Shown in pieces: positions 25,099-33,310 of a stretch of 64,000 nt of DNA. This DNA comes from an uncultured Lachnospiraceae bacterium (GTDB lineage Bacteria; Bacillota; Clostridia; Lachnospirales; Lachnospiraceae). A program made the position numbers and the translations under genes. Positions within the stretch are counted from its first letter, which is position 1. Each line of letters begins with the position of its first letter. Where the stretch lies: assembly GCA_910576975.1 (NCBI GenBank), contig CAJTJY010000015.1, forward strand, positions 28,337 through 92,336, written 5' to 3'. The notes under the pieces are model-generated. The model searched no databases and was not told where the DNA came from. It saw only the letters and a list, made by a program, of their open reading frames with translations.

Positions 25099-27102
25099 AT
25101 GTGCACAAAATGTAACAAGGAAAAATATTATATCACGACTGCAATCGCCTACACATCTGGGAAGCCGCATATCGGCAACACTTATGAGATCGTGTTGGCG
25201 GACAGCATTGCAAGGTTTAAGCGACAGGAAGGTTATGACGTGTATTTTCAGACCGGAACGGACGAGCATGGACAGAAGATTCAGGAAAAAGCAGAGAAAA
25301 CAGGAATCAGTCCCCAAGAATATGTGGATCAAGTTGCCAGCCAGGTAAAAAGCATCTGGGATATGATGAATTCTTCTTATGACAGTTTTGTCCGTACTAC
25401 AGATAAAGATCATGAGGAGCAAGTGGCAAAAATCTTTCAGAAATTATACGAACAGGGAGACATTTACAAAGGAGCTTACGAGGGAATGTATTGCACGCCC
25501 TGTGAATCTTTCTGGACAGAGTCTCAACTGGCGGATGGGAAATGTCCCGACTGCGGGCGAGAGGTAAAGCCTGCAAAAGAAGAAGCATATTTTTTCAAAA
25601 TGAGCAAATATGCAGACCGGTTGATTGAATATATCAACAGCCATCCAGAATTTATCCAGCCAGTATCACGGAAAAACGAAATGATGAATAATTTCTTGTT
25701 ACCAGGATTACAAGATCTTTGTGTTTCCAGAACATCTTTTCACTGGGGAATTCCCGTGAATTTTGATCCCAAACATGTCGTGTATGTATGGCTCGACGCC
25801 TTGACCAACTATATCACCAAGATTGGCTATGATGCCGACGGAGCTTCCACAGAGCTGTTTTGCAAGAACTGGCCGGCGGATCTGCATTTGATTGGCAAAG
25901 ACATTATACGTTTCCATACGATTTACTGGCCGATTTTTTTGATGGCCTTGAACCTGCCGCTGCCGAAGCAGGTGTTTGGACATCCGTGGCTTTTGCAGGG
26001 CGGAGAGAAAATGAGCAAATCTAAGGGAAACGTGATTTATGCGGACGACATGGTGAAATTATTCGGCGTGGACGCTACCCGGTATTTCGTGCTTCATGAA
26101 ATGCCATTTGACAATGACGGCATTATCACCTGGGAACTGGTGGTGGAGCGTTTGAACTCTGATCTTGCCAATATTTTGGGGAATCTGGTGAACCGTACCA
26201 TTTCCATGTGCAACAAATATTTTGGCGGAGTCGTGAAAAAGACTGGGGCGCAGGAAGCAGTGGATCAGGAATTAAAATCCTTGGCAAAAGCAACAAAGGA
26301 CAAGGTTCAAAAGAAAATGGACGAGCTTCGGGTAGCAGACGCCATCTCAGAAGTATTTACCCTGTTGCGCCGCAGTAACAAATATATTGATGAGACAGAG
26401 CCTTGGGTACTGGCGAAAGAGGAAGACAAAAAGGACAGGCTCAGCGAGGTATTATATAATCTAACAGAATCTATTACCATTGCGGCATCCTTGCTTTATA
26501 GTTTTTTGCCAAAAACAGCGGAAAAAATTGTAGCGCAGCTCAATACCTCGATCCGGGATTTCCAAAAGCTGGATCAGTTTGGGCTGTATGAAAGTGGAAC
26601 GAAGGTGACGGAACAGCCGGAAATCCTGTTCGCCCGTCTGGATGCAAAAGAAATTATGAAAGAGGTAGAAATTATCCGCCAGGCACAGAAAGCTGAGTTC
26701 GAAGCAGAACAGCGTGCCATGGGGGAGGCGCCGGAAGAGGTCAGTGCAGAGAATGTGATTGACATTCCAGCAAAAGAAGAGATTTCGTATGATGACTTTA
26801 TGAAGATGCAATTCCAAGTGGGAGAGATTATCTCTTGCGAGGCGGTAGCTAAGTCGAAAAAGCTGCTCTGTTCGCAGGTTCGTATTGGCAGTCAGGTCAA
26901 GCAGATTGTTTCTGGCATCCGTAAGTATTATACGCCAGAGGAAATGGTTGGAAAAAAGGTCATGGTACTTGTCAACTTAAAGCCTGCCAAACTTGCGGAC
27001 GTGCTCTCAGAGGGAATGCTTCTTTGTGCAGAAGATGAGAATGGTACCCTGGCGCTGATGACGCCAGAAAAGCAAATGCCTTCGGGAGCAGAGATCTGTT
27101 AG
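25099..27102 (+). CDS. metG: methionyl-tRNA synthetase
   Basis: A 667-aa class I aminoacyl-tRNA synthetase charging tRNA-Met. The HIGH-type motif is SGKPHIGNTYEIVLADSIAR; the KMSKS loop is GGEKMSKSKGNVIYADDM. A zinc-knuckle-like CTPCESFW...CPDCGRE lies in the connective domain. The C-terminal tRNA-binding (EMAP/Trbp111-like) domain is present (DFMKMQFQVGEIISCEAV ... GSQVKQIVSGIRKYY). AAAAGGAGG precedes the ATG. It begins a run with tatD and rsmA. Confidence 0.97.
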   Translation: MCTKCNKEKYYITTAIAYTSGKPHIGNTYEIVLADSIARFKRQEGYDVYFQTGTDEHGQKIQEKAEKTGISPQEYVDQVASQVKSIWDMMNSSYDSFVRTTDKDHEEQVAKIFQKLYEQGDIYKGAYEGMYCTPCESFWTESQLADGKCPDCGREVKPAKEEAYFFKMSKYADRLIEYINSHPEFIQPVSRKNEMMNNFLLPGLQDLCVSRTSFHWGIPVNFDPKHVVYVWLDALTNYITKIGYDADGASTELFCKNWPADLHLIGKDIIRFHTIYWPIFLMALNLPLPKQVFGHPWLLQGGEKMSKSKGNVIYADDMVKLFGVDATRYFVLHEMPFDNDGIITWELVVERLNSDLANILGNLVNRTISMCNKYFGGVVKKTGAQEAVDQELKSLAKATKDKVQKKMDELRVADAISEVFTLLRRSNKYIDETEPWVLAKEEDKKDRLSEVLYNLTESITIAASLLYSFLPKTAEKIVAQLNTSIRDFQKLDQFGLYESGTKVTEQPEILFARLDAKEIMKEVEIIRQAQKAEFEAEQRAMGEAPEEVSAENVIDIPAKEEISYDDFMKMQFQVGEIISCEAVAKSKKLLCSQVRIGSQVKQIVSGIRKYYTPEEMVGKKVMVLVNLKPAKLADVLSEGMLLCAEDENGTLALMTPEKQMPSGAEIC

Positions 27103-27117
27103 GGAGGATATGGACAA

Positions 27118-27894
27118 ATGATATTTGAAAGTCATGCCCATTATGATGATCAGCAGTTTGACTCAGATCGGGGAGAACTGCTCTCCTCGATGGAGCAGCA
27201 CGGAGTCGGCAGGATCGTCAATGTCGGATCCGACTTTGCAGCCTGCAAGCGCACATTGGAATTGACCCGGCAATATCCATTTCTCTATGGAGCGGTGGGG
27301 ATCCATCCCAGCGATATTGAGGATCTTAACGAGGATGTATATGACTGGCTCAAAGAGACGGCGGCAGATTCTAAGATAGCGGCAATCGGGGAGATCGGGC
27401 TCGATTATTATTGGGAAAAAGATCCCAAAGTACAAAGCAAGCAGCGGTATTGGTTCTGTAGGCAGATGGAGTTGGCAAGAGAAGCGTCTCTTCCAGTGAT
27501 CATTCATTCTAGAGATGCTGCAGAAGACACCTTGAAATTAGTTCAGGGCATCCATGGGGAAGATATTCCGGGCGTCGTGCATTGTTTTTCCTATTCTCCA
27601 GAACTGGCGCAAGAATATGTAAAAATGGGTTATTATATTGGAATCGGCGGCGTGGTGACATTTAAAAATGCTAAAAAGCTCAAAGAAACTGCAATGCAAG
27701 TTCCGCTGGAAAGAATCTTATTGGAGACGGATTGTCCATATCTCTCCCCAGAACCTAACCGGGGAAAGCGTAATTCATCCTTGAACCTGCCATATGTGGT
27801 TAAGGAGATCGCAGCTTTAAGAGGAATTTCTGAGGAGGAAGTGCGAAATGCCACTTGTGAAAATGCATTTCGGCTGTTTTCCAAGGTAAAGTAG
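27118..27894 (+). CDS. tatD: TatD family metal-dependent deoxyribonuclease
   Basis: A 258-aa TIM-barrel hydrolase. Metal-ligand motifs: SHAHYDDQQF, AIGEIGLDYYW, VIIHSRDA, VVHCFSYS and LLETDCPYLSPEP. Known members are 3'-5' DNA exonucleases. It starts 15 bases after metG; metG-tatD-rsmA order is common in Firmicutes, usually with rnmV between tatD and rsmA, which is missing here. Confidence 0.94.
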   Translation: MIFESHAHYDDQQFDSDRGELLSSMEQHGVGRIVNVGSDFAACKRTLELTRQYPFLYGAVGIHPSDIEDLNEDVYDWLKETAADSKIAAIGEIGLDYYWEKDPKVQSKQRYWFCRQMELAREASLPVIIHSRDAAEDTLKLVQGIHGEDIPGVVHCFSYSPELAQEYVKMGYYIGIGGVVTFKNAKKLKETAMQVPLERILLETDCPYLSPEPNRGKRNSSLNLPYVVKEIAALRGISEEEVRNATCENAFRLFSKVK

Positions 27895-27918
27895 GAGCAA
27901 GCTTAAGAAGGAGGCAAC

Positions 27919-28776
27919 ATGGCAACATTGGGAATTCCCCAAAATACCATAGCGGTATTGCAGAAATATAACTTTAACTTTCAGAAAAAATTTGGTCAAA
28001 ACTTCTTAATTGACACCAGAGTGCTGGATAAAATTGTTCAGGCGTCAGAGATTACAAAAGACGATTATGTGTTGGAGATAGGCCCTGGCATCGGTACTAT
28101 GACGCAGTATCTATGCGAACATGCCAGGCAGGTGGCGGCGGTAGAGATCGACAAGAATCTGATTCCCATTCTTGCTGACACGCTCAGTGAATATCAGAAT
28201 GTAGAAGTGATTCAGGAAGATATTTTAAAGGTGGATCTTAACTGTCTCGCTCAAGAGAAAAATCATGGAAACCCCATTAAAGTGGTGGCAAATTTGCCGT
28301 ATTATATTACAACGCCGATTATTATGGGATTGTTTGAAAGTCATGTGCCAATACAAAGCATTACGGTCATGGTGCAAAGAGAAGTGGCAGACCGCATACA
28401 AGCATGTCCTGGAACGAAAGATTACGGGGCGTTGTCTCTTGCCGTGCAGTATTATGCAAAACCGGAAATTGTGGCAAACGTTCCGCCTAACTGCTTCATG
28501 CCCCGCCCCGCTGTGGGAAGCGCAGTAATCAGGCTTGTCAGATACAAGGAACGTCCGGTACAAGTTTTAGACGAAAGAAAGATGTTTGCCATAATACGAG
28601 CCTCCTTTAACCAGCGCAGGAAAACTTTAGTCAACGGATTAAATAATGCAGCGCAACTTCCATATTCCAAAGACCAGATAACAGAAGCATTGGAGGAGAT
28701 GGGGCTGCCTGTCAATGTGCGCGGGGAGGCTTTGACCTTAGAACAGTTTGCAAAGCTGAGCAATCTTTTGCAGTAA
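27919..28776 (+). CDS. rsmA: 16S rRNA dimethyladenosine transferase
   Basis: A 285-aa KsgA-type SAM-dependent enzyme that dimethylates A1518 and A1519 of 16S rRNA. Motifs: KKFGQNFLID, VLEIGPGIGTMTQYL (SAM motif I), VVANLPYYITTPIIMGL (catalytic NLPY) and ASFNQRRKTLVNGL. AGGAGGC precedes the ATG. It ends 16 bases from the convergent gene on the other strand, with no clear terminator. Confidence 0.96.
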   Translation: MATLGIPQNTIAVLQKYNFNFQKKFGQNFLIDTRVLDKIVQASEITKDDYVLEIGPGIGTMTQYLCEHARQVAAVEIDKNLIPILADTLSEYQNVEVIQEDILKVDLNCLAQEKNHGNPIKVVANLPYYITTPIIMGLFESHVPIQSITVMVQREVADRIQACPGTKDYGALSLAVQYYAKPEIVANVPPNCFMPRPAVGSAVIRLVRYKERPVQVLDERKMFAIIRASFNQRRKTLVNGLNNAAQLPYSKDQITEALEEMGLPVNVRGEALTLEQFAKLSNLLQ

Positions 28777-28792
28777 AGCAGGAATTTCAAAA

Positions 28793-29593
28793 TTAATGAT
28801 CTCCCCTGTCCGCAAATTCCACGATATCACGCCGAAAACGTTTGGGAAGATTTTGATTCTGAAGCTTAGGATTGATTCTTGCCTCGACAGCGATGCTGTC
28901 GAAAAATTTGCACCACAATTTTTGGTATTCCAATTCTTGGGGCGAAAGCCGTTTGAGCTGTTCCCAGTCGAGATCTTCCGTTCCAGTGATAAAAAAGCCT
29001 TTGCCCTTGGGGTGCAGTGCGGCGAGCTGGCGAGTCTCGTCATAGATCATAAAATGATCTTGGGGCAGACGGTCTTGGAAATGTTCCCCCAGGAAAGGAA
29101 GCACGTGATTTTTGGGATGAATCTTGGCAAACAGCACGCCATTTTCCAGCTCCTGGAAGCGCAGAAAGCCCAGAAGGTGATGCGCTTCATTGCTTGTGCT
29201 CAGGGAAAGCTGGAATACGCAGTTTACATATGGCTCTCCCAGGTAATTTAATACTTTGCTGCTGTCAGGAAGCGACAGGGCAAGCACGATCGTTTTATAG
29301 AGGGCGTCCGCCTTGTTGATAGAATGTCTGCGCTTCGAAAACGATTCCGATGCCAGGGCAGCCTGGCAAAGCGCTTCATATGATTCCGCATCCATGCGGT
29401 TTCTAAGCGTCCGTGCGACTTTTGCGCTTTTCTCAAGATCAGTCTCAACGGAGATGTATTCGTGAAAGAGGGAGTAATTGTCTGGGATTTGCGTAGTGAG
29501 CGAAACGTTTGCATGTCCGTAACGGCTTGCCCAAGCATTATAGACGCCTGTAAATATCCCGTCTATGCTGTCTTCGCAGATGAAAATATACAT
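28793..29593 (-). CDS. TIGR03915-like probable DNA metabolism protein
   Basis: A 266-aa protein starting MYIFICEDSIDGIFTGVYNA, the characteristic opening of the family usually found beside a radical SAM DNA-modification protein (the next gene upstream on this strand). The middle has HLLGFLRFQELENGVLFAKI and the C-terminus WCKFFDSIAVEARINPKLQ, both typical. Biochemical function is not established; the family is predicted to act in DNA repair or modification. CAGGAGG lies before the ATG. A palindromic repeat separates it from the radical SAM gene, so the two may be transcribed unequally. Confidence 0.8.
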   Translation of the reverse strand: MYIFICEDSIDGIFTGVYNAWASRYGHANVSLTTQIPDNYSLFHEYISVETDLEKSAKVARTLRNRMDAESYEALCQAALASESFSKRRHSINKADALYKTIVLALSLPDSSKVLNYLGEPYVNCVFQLSLSTSNEAHHLLGFLRFQELENGVLFAKIHPKNHVLPFLGEHFQDRLPQDHFMIYDETRQLAALHPKGKGFFITGTEDLDWEQLKRLSPQELEYQKLWCKFFDSIAVEARINPKLQNQNLPKRFRRDIVEFADRGDH

Positions 29594-29628
29594 AACAGCC
29601 TCCTGTTTGAAATGAAATAAAGTTTTAT

Positions 29629-29722
29629 GGGTAGCTGGAAAATACAGTCTCTATGAAATCTATGGATCAGTCTCGGGTGGTCTGAAAGTCATATCTTGCA
29701 TATAGCGGCTATGTTGCAGCTA
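29629..29722. repeat. palindromic repeat family, diverged copy 1
   Basis: On the minus strand this reads AGCTGCAACATAGCCGCTATA, then a core CAGACCACCC...GATCCATAG and a terminal CTGTATTTTCCAGCTACC. The order and many bases match the copies at 42972-43078 and 48837-48936. Its edge overlaps the stop codon of the radical SAM gene. It may end or attenuate that transcript before the next gene. Confidence 0.5.
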
Positions 29723-31072
29723 TATGGTTGTAATCTGGCAGGCAGGCGGAAGAATCTGGGCGTCTGTCAGTTGGAAGTCAGCCTGAAGCTCTTTATCAAA
29801 AAAGCTGAGCTGACGGTAGCCGCCTTGTCGAATATCCCTTGGAATCTGGGTCTTATCGCGCATTAAGTTTTCACAGATATAGTTTTCCTCCAGCTTGGTA
29901 GGATACATCATTTTACCAGAACAGGTGATGAAGTAGAGGGCGCGTTTTAAAACTACGCCAATTTTCTTTAAGTCGTCAAAATTAAGACGATTCCTTCTGC
30001 GGGCTTTGACAATGCGTTCCGCAGATTTATAGCCGATGCCAGGAACGCGCAGCAATGTCTGGTAACTGGCGTGATTGATTTCTACGGGAAAACGTTCCAA
30101 GTGGCGCAGCGCCCAGTCACATTTGGGATCCAGAAAGATGTTAAAGTCAGGACGGTCTTCTGACAGCAGTTCCGATACTTCAAAATGGTAATAGCGCAGT
30201 AGCCAGTCTGCCTGATAGAGGCGGTGTTCCCGAAGCAGGGGAGGCCCTCCCGGCAGAACGGGAAGCAAGGAATTGTGGTTTACATTGACAAAGGCGGAAT
30301 AGAATACCCGCTTTAATGCAAACTTCTGGTATAAGTTTTCTGCAACGCTCATGATTTGATAATCATTTTCTGAAGTTGCACCGATGATCATCTGGGTAGA
30401 CTGTCCAGCGGGGACAAATCTGGGAGCTTTGCGGTAGACGGTAAGTTCCTGTTTGTTATCTGTGATACGGTTTTGAATCTGGCGCATAGGCTTTAAAATG
30501 GTATTGCGGGATTTGCAAGGGGCAAGATGCTTTAGGCTGTCTGCGGTGGGCAGTTCTAAGTTAATGCTCATGCGGTCGGTTAGAAAGCCAGTCTTTTCTA
30601 CCAAGAGAGGATCTGCGCCAGGGATCGCTTTTACATGGATATAACCGTTAAAATGGTATTCGTTGCGAAGCTTGTATAGGGTCTGGTAGATCAACTCCAT
30701 GGTATAATCGGGGCTTCGCAGGATGCCAGAGCTCAGGAACAGCCCTTCAATGTAATTGCGCCGATAAAACTCCAGAGTGATGGAACAGATCTCTTCTGGC
30801 GTAAAAGAAGCTCTTGGAACGTCGGAATCCCGGTTGTTGAGACAATAGGCGCAGTTAAAAATACATTCGTTGGTAAAGAGGATTTTTAACAGGGAAATAC
30901 ATCTTCCATCTGCGGAAAACGTGTGACAGATTCCCGGGGCGATGGAATTACCGATCCCTTTGCCAGTTCCTTTGCGGTCTACGCCGCTGGAAGTGCATGC
31001 GACGTCATATTTTGCCGCGCCAGATAAAATTGTCAGTTTTTCCATTAAGTCCATATCCATCTGTAGATTCAT
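29720..31072 (-). CDS. putative DNA modification/repair radical SAM protein (TIGR03916-like)
   Basis: A 450-aa radical SAM enzyme with the 4Fe-4S motif in NECIFNCAYCLNNRDSDV (CxxxCxxC). A conserved N-terminal AKYDVACTSSGVDRKG and a C-terminal helix-hairpin-helix (LLRVPGIGYKSAERIVKARR) suggest DNA binding. Start 31072 is preferred: AAAGGG lies seven bases upstream, while the ATG at 31078 is too close. Family members co-occur with the protein encoded next downstream. The reaction is unknown. Confidence 0.85.
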   Translation of the reverse strand: MNLQMDMDLMEKLTILSGAAKYDVACTSSGVDRKGTGKGIGNSIAPGICHTFSADGRCISLLKILFTNECIFNCAYCLNNRDSDVPRASFTPEEICSITLEFYRRNYIEGLFLSSGILRSPDYTMELIYQTLYKLRNEYHFNGYIHVKAIPGADPLLVEKTGFLTDRMSINLELPTADSLKHLAPCKSRNTILKPMRQIQNRITDNKQELTVYRKAPRFVPAGQSTQMIIGATSENDYQIMSVAENLYQKFALKRVFYSAFVNVNHNSLLPVLPGGPPLLREHRLYQADWLLRYYHFEVSELLSEDRPDFNIFLDPKCDWALRHLERFPVEINHASYQTLLRVPGIGYKSAERIVKARRRNRLNFDDLKKIGVVLKRALYFITCSGKMMYPTKLEENYICENLMRDKTQIPRDIRQGGYRQLSFFDKELQADFQLTDAQILPPACQITTI

Positions 31073-31205
31073 ACGCATTCCCTTTTCTGATTGATATATT
31101 GTAGCCTAGGAAGTAAATGAGAAAGAACATTCGTTCTAAAATGATCATAACATAGTGCGTGAAAAAAAGCAAGAGAAAATAGAACAATTGTTTGCAAAAC
31201 TTATG

Positions 31206-31234
31206 TTTACATCTGGGAGAATCATGGTTATAAT
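31206..31234 (+). promoter_or_regulatory. promoter for the winged-helix gene
   Basis: TTTACA (31206-31211) and TATAAT (31229-31234) with a 17-base spacer lie 110 bases upstream of the ATG at 31345. The 266-bp divergent spacer holds nothing else that I can support. Confidence 0.7.
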
Positions 31235-31344
31235 AGGATTGATGGGAAAATGCTTTGGGCTGTTGACAGACATACGGCGGCAGCGCTTTTTGCCGAACGA
31301 GATAATTCGGAATAAGAATATATTAGAATACTAGGTGATAATTT

Positions 31345-31875
31345 ATGAAAGAATTAGTTCAAAGGATCTTAAATTATTTGTTGGAAGACAAGAAAATTCC
31401 AGAGGAATTAATTTATCAATTGTCAAAATCAACAGTTAAAATTGTGGAAAATCATTGTACGGAAATGATCCCCGAAGAGTTTTGGGAGCTCGACAGTTTT
31501 GTGGAGGCTTACTGGCGTACAGAAAGCTATGAAAAATCAAAAAATATGATATTAGTGTATCAGATGGGGCAGCTTCTTTCTTTTACGAACATGCTCAGCA
31601 TGTTGGCAGAAAAACAAGAAAAGGAGAATTCCATAGAGGATTACGCTATACAGCTAAAAGATAAATATGTGATATTTCAGCAGATAGATAGGAATCCAGG
31701 CATCACCCATAAAGAATTGGCTAAAAGGGCAGAGCTTAGCGTATCGTCTCTCTCTCAGTTTTTAAGTAAGTGTCACGAGCATGGGTTCATACAAAGAAGA
31801 GTCATGGGGAGTGAGAAACATTATTATCTGACGCCTTATGGAAAACGGCTTTATTCCGTTATGAGCGCCAACTGA
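31345..31875 (+). CDS. winged-helix (MarR-like) putative regulator beside the inversion switch
   Basis: A 176-aa protein. The N-terminal 110 residues are helical and unrecognised. The C-terminus has a winged helix-turn-helix: YVIFQQIDRNPGITHKELAKRAE, LSVSSLSQFLSKCHEHGFI, and the wing RRVMGSEKHYYLTPYGKRLY. It ends 68 bases before the left recombination site of the invertible segment. In the current orientation that site is a good terminator for this gene. After inversion the recombinase gene would lie downstream in the same direction behind a weaker terminator. A role in controlling the switch is inference from position only. AGGTGA precedes the ATG. Confidence 0.65.
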   Translation: MKELVQRILNYLLEDKKIPEELIYQLSKSTVKIVENHCTEMIPEEFWELDSFVEAYWRTESYEKSKNMILVYQMGQLLSFTNMLSMLAEKQEKENSIEDYAIQLKDKYVIFQQIDRNPGITHKELAKRAELSVSSLSQFLSKCHEHGFIQRRVMGSEKHYYLTPYGKRLYSVMSAN

Positions 31876-31942
31876 GAAAGAGGATTTATTAGAGCTTGCT
31901 TATTTTAGCATAATTCAAAAAAAACTGACAATACTAAAATAT

Positions 31943-31991
31943 GTAAATAAAAATGCAACCTTTTAGATACAAAGGTTGCATTTTTATTTAC
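31943..31991. repeat. left recombination site, also a bidirectional terminator
   Basis: A perfect 21-bp inverted repeat (GTAAATAAAAATGCAACCTTT and its complement) surrounds a 7-bp asymmetric spacer TAGATAC (31964-31970). The inner 27 bp (31954-31980) recur in reverse complement at 32734-32760. Arms around a 6-8 bp spacer are the usual form of a tyrosine-recombinase crossover site. The GC-bearing stem followed by TTTTTATTT on both strands also makes it an intrinsic terminator in both directions. Confidence 0.85.
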
Positions 31992-31998
31992 ACCCATT

Positions 31999-32025
31999 AT
32001 ATCGGCAGAAATTTTCAATACTTTA
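31999..32025 (-). promoter_or_regulatory. sigma-28 (SigD/FliA) flagellar promoter inside the invertible segment
   Basis: On the minus strand, TAAA (32025-32022), 15 bases, then GCCGATAT (32006-31999): a near-perfect match to the TAAA-N15-GCCGATAA flagellar consensus. It points left, out of the segment and into the terminator at 31943-31991. After inversion it would face csrA with a 5' leader of about 80 bases. No comparable sigma-28 match was found directly upstream of csrA or the flagellin. Confidence 0.85.
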
Positions 32026-32044
32026 TAGGAAAAATGAAATTATT

Positions 32045-32620
32045 TTATAAATTTATATGAAAAAATACTTGATCCTTTTCATCTTGTTCGATGCAGAGGT
32101 ATCGTTTGGTGATCTGGTAGGAAGAGTGATTGAAAATATCCATAAGCAGCGCAGGAGGCGTACCGTTTTTCCAGGCATGGTAGCCAAAGGTTTTTCTCAG
32201 AGAATGGCAGCTTACATGATCTGGGAGGTTGGTATCGATAGCAGCCTTTTTGATGATGCGAAAAGCCTGGTAGCGGCTGATTGGCAAATTGCGGTGCTTT
32301 TGGCTGGGAAACAGGTATTGTTCCCGGGTAGTCTCTGTCGTTTTCAGAGCGTTTAAGGCGGAGATCACAGAACGGTTTAAAGCGATCATGGTATTTTTTC
32401 CTGTCTTTTGTTCTTTTACCTGCAAATGGGGGCGGTATTTTGCAGTATCAAAGTCATACACCATGTCCCAGGTGGTCTTTAAGATGTCGCTGATGCGAAG
32501 AGCCGTATTGAGGCCAAAAATAATCAGCGCATAATTTCTTGGATTGGGACGATCCTTTTGATAATAATTTTCAAATTCCCGTAGTTGGCAGAGCTGGCGG
32601 ATGGGCTGTGTTGTACTCAT
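32045..32620 (-). CDS. small tyrosine recombinase, predicted DNA invertase
   Basis: A 191-aa integrase, catalytic domain only, the size of FimB/FimE-type invertases. Active-site residues: Arg in LNTALRISDIL, Lys in QVKEQKTGKN, HxxR in SCHSLRKTFGYHAWKNG, His in IFNHSSYQI and the nucleophile Tyr in TKRYLCIEQ. The start ATG at 32620 has AAGGAGG. It lies wholly within the invertible segment, so it changes strand when it acts. I see no strong promoter directly upstream. In the flipped state read-through from the winged-helix gene could feed it. Confidence 0.9.
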   Translation of the reverse strand: MSTTQPIRQLCQLREFENYYQKDRPNPRNYALIIFGLNTALRISDILKTTWDMVYDFDTAKYRPHLQVKEQKTGKNTMIALNRSVISALNALKTTETTREQYLFPSQKHRNLPISRYQAFRIIKKAAIDTNLPDHVSCHSLRKTFGYHAWKNGTPPALLMDIFNHSSYQITKRYLCIEQDEKDQVFFHINL

Positions 32621-32733
32621 ATGGTATTCCTCCTTATTGTGGATTGATTAATGGTTTTTAGGGAAGCGTTTGCGTTTGGCAAAAAGCCGGGCGCAGCTCC
32701 CTGGAAGCCATTATTTGTTTTAAGAGAGAGAAA

Positions 32734-32760
32734 TGCAACCTTTGTATCTAAAAGGTTGCA
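32734..32760. repeat. right recombination site
   Basis: TGCAACCTTT-GTATCTA-AAAGGTTGCA is the exact reverse complement of 31954-31980. Outside it on the right is GGAAGTTTC with no T-run, so the hairpin does not terminate transcription entering csrA. On its inner side the flank is GAGAGAAA. Confidence 0.85.
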
Positions 32761-32802
32761 GGAAGTTTCATTAGGAAATGAAAAAGAACAGGAGGTTATG
32801 CG

Positions 32803-33099
32803 ATGCTGAAATTAACAGTAAAGCCAGGAGAATATGTCTTGATTGGCGAGGAGGTAAAAATTGTATTTGCCGGAGGAAGCGCTAAGAACCTGCGGATCTT
32901 GGTGGATGCGCCCAAGAAATACAACATTGTCAGAAGCGAGGCGTTAGAGCGTTATGGAATGGCGGCAGATCCAGGGAACGAGGTAAGGCATTATCCAGAA
33001 AGGCAGATTTCAGCGGAGGCGCAGGACAAAATCAAATCAATCCTTATGGCGGAGCGGAAACGGATTCGCCGGGAGCAGCGGGCAGCGAGTAAAGGATAG
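32803..33099 (+). CDS. csrA: divergent CsrA-family translational regulator
   Basis: A 98-aa protein. The first 55 residues follow CsrA: MLKLTVKPGEYVLIGEEVKI, then LRILVDAPKKYNIVRSEAL, with the RNA-binding arginine of VRSE kept. The arginine usually at position 6 (LTRK) is valine (LTVK), and there is a 35-residue basic extension (MAERKRIRREQRAASKG). CsrA in Gram-positives represses flagellin translation. Here it lies directly upstream of flagellin, whose ribosome site resembles a CsrA site. GGAGG is seven bases before the ATG. It is the first gene downstream of the invertible segment. Confidence 0.8.
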   Translation: MLKLTVKPGEYVLIGEEVKIVFAGGSAKNLRILVDAPKKYNIVRSEALERYGMAADPGNEVRHYPERQISAEAQDKIKSILMAERKRIRREQRAASKG

Positions 33100-33172
33100 G
33101 AAACTTTAAGGCCGCCGCAGGAATATCAAACGGATAATAACGCAGGGCTAACCTAGGGGTCTTGCTTATTAT

Positions 33173-33302
33173 GCCCCATGTCAGGTATCTCATGGGGCGC
33201 CCCAAAGGGGGAATTGGATAGATAACTGTCTTCCTGAAATTTAGGAAGCATGACATGCGCGCAAAGGGACTTGCGGCATTTACACACATAATACAAGGAG
33301 GA
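33173..33302 (+). promoter_or_regulatory. flagellin leader: hairpins and a CsrA-like site over the ribosome site
   Basis: The 211-bp csrA-flagellin gap contains GCCCCATG (33173-33180) paired with CATGGGGC (33191-33198), a CCCC-AAA-GGGG hairpin (33200-33210) and CTTCCT/AGGAAG near 33230-33248. ATACAAGGAGGA (33291-33302) matches the CsrA consensus RUACARGGAUGU at 10 of 12 positions and includes the ribosome site AAGGAGG. No clear sigma-28 promoter is present, so flagellin probably depends on the promoter upstream of csrA. Confidence 0.6.
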
Positions 33303-33310
33303 ACAATATT

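Larger units (their letters stand above)
31954..32760. mobile_element. invertible DNA segment (flagellar phase switch)
   Basis: Two 27-bp sites, exact reverse complements of each other including opposite spacers (TAGATAC and GTATCTA), bracket 753 bp of inner DNA. Inside are a tyrosine recombinase gene and, near the left end, an outward-facing sigma-28 promoter. Inversion moves that promoter next to csrA and flagellin. The arrangement parallels Salmonella Hin/fljBA in logic, but uses a tyrosine rather than a serine recombinase. As written here, the switch is in the predicted OFF state. Confidence 0.85.

Noticed and set aside
31943..32760. CRISPR array or integrated phage remnant
   Set aside because: Only two copies of the repeat, inverted and flanking a recombinase; no spacers, cas genes or phage genes.
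33100..33290. Sigma-28 promoter directly before flagellin
   Set aside because: ACGGATAA resembles a -10, but no TAAA lies about 15 bases upstream.
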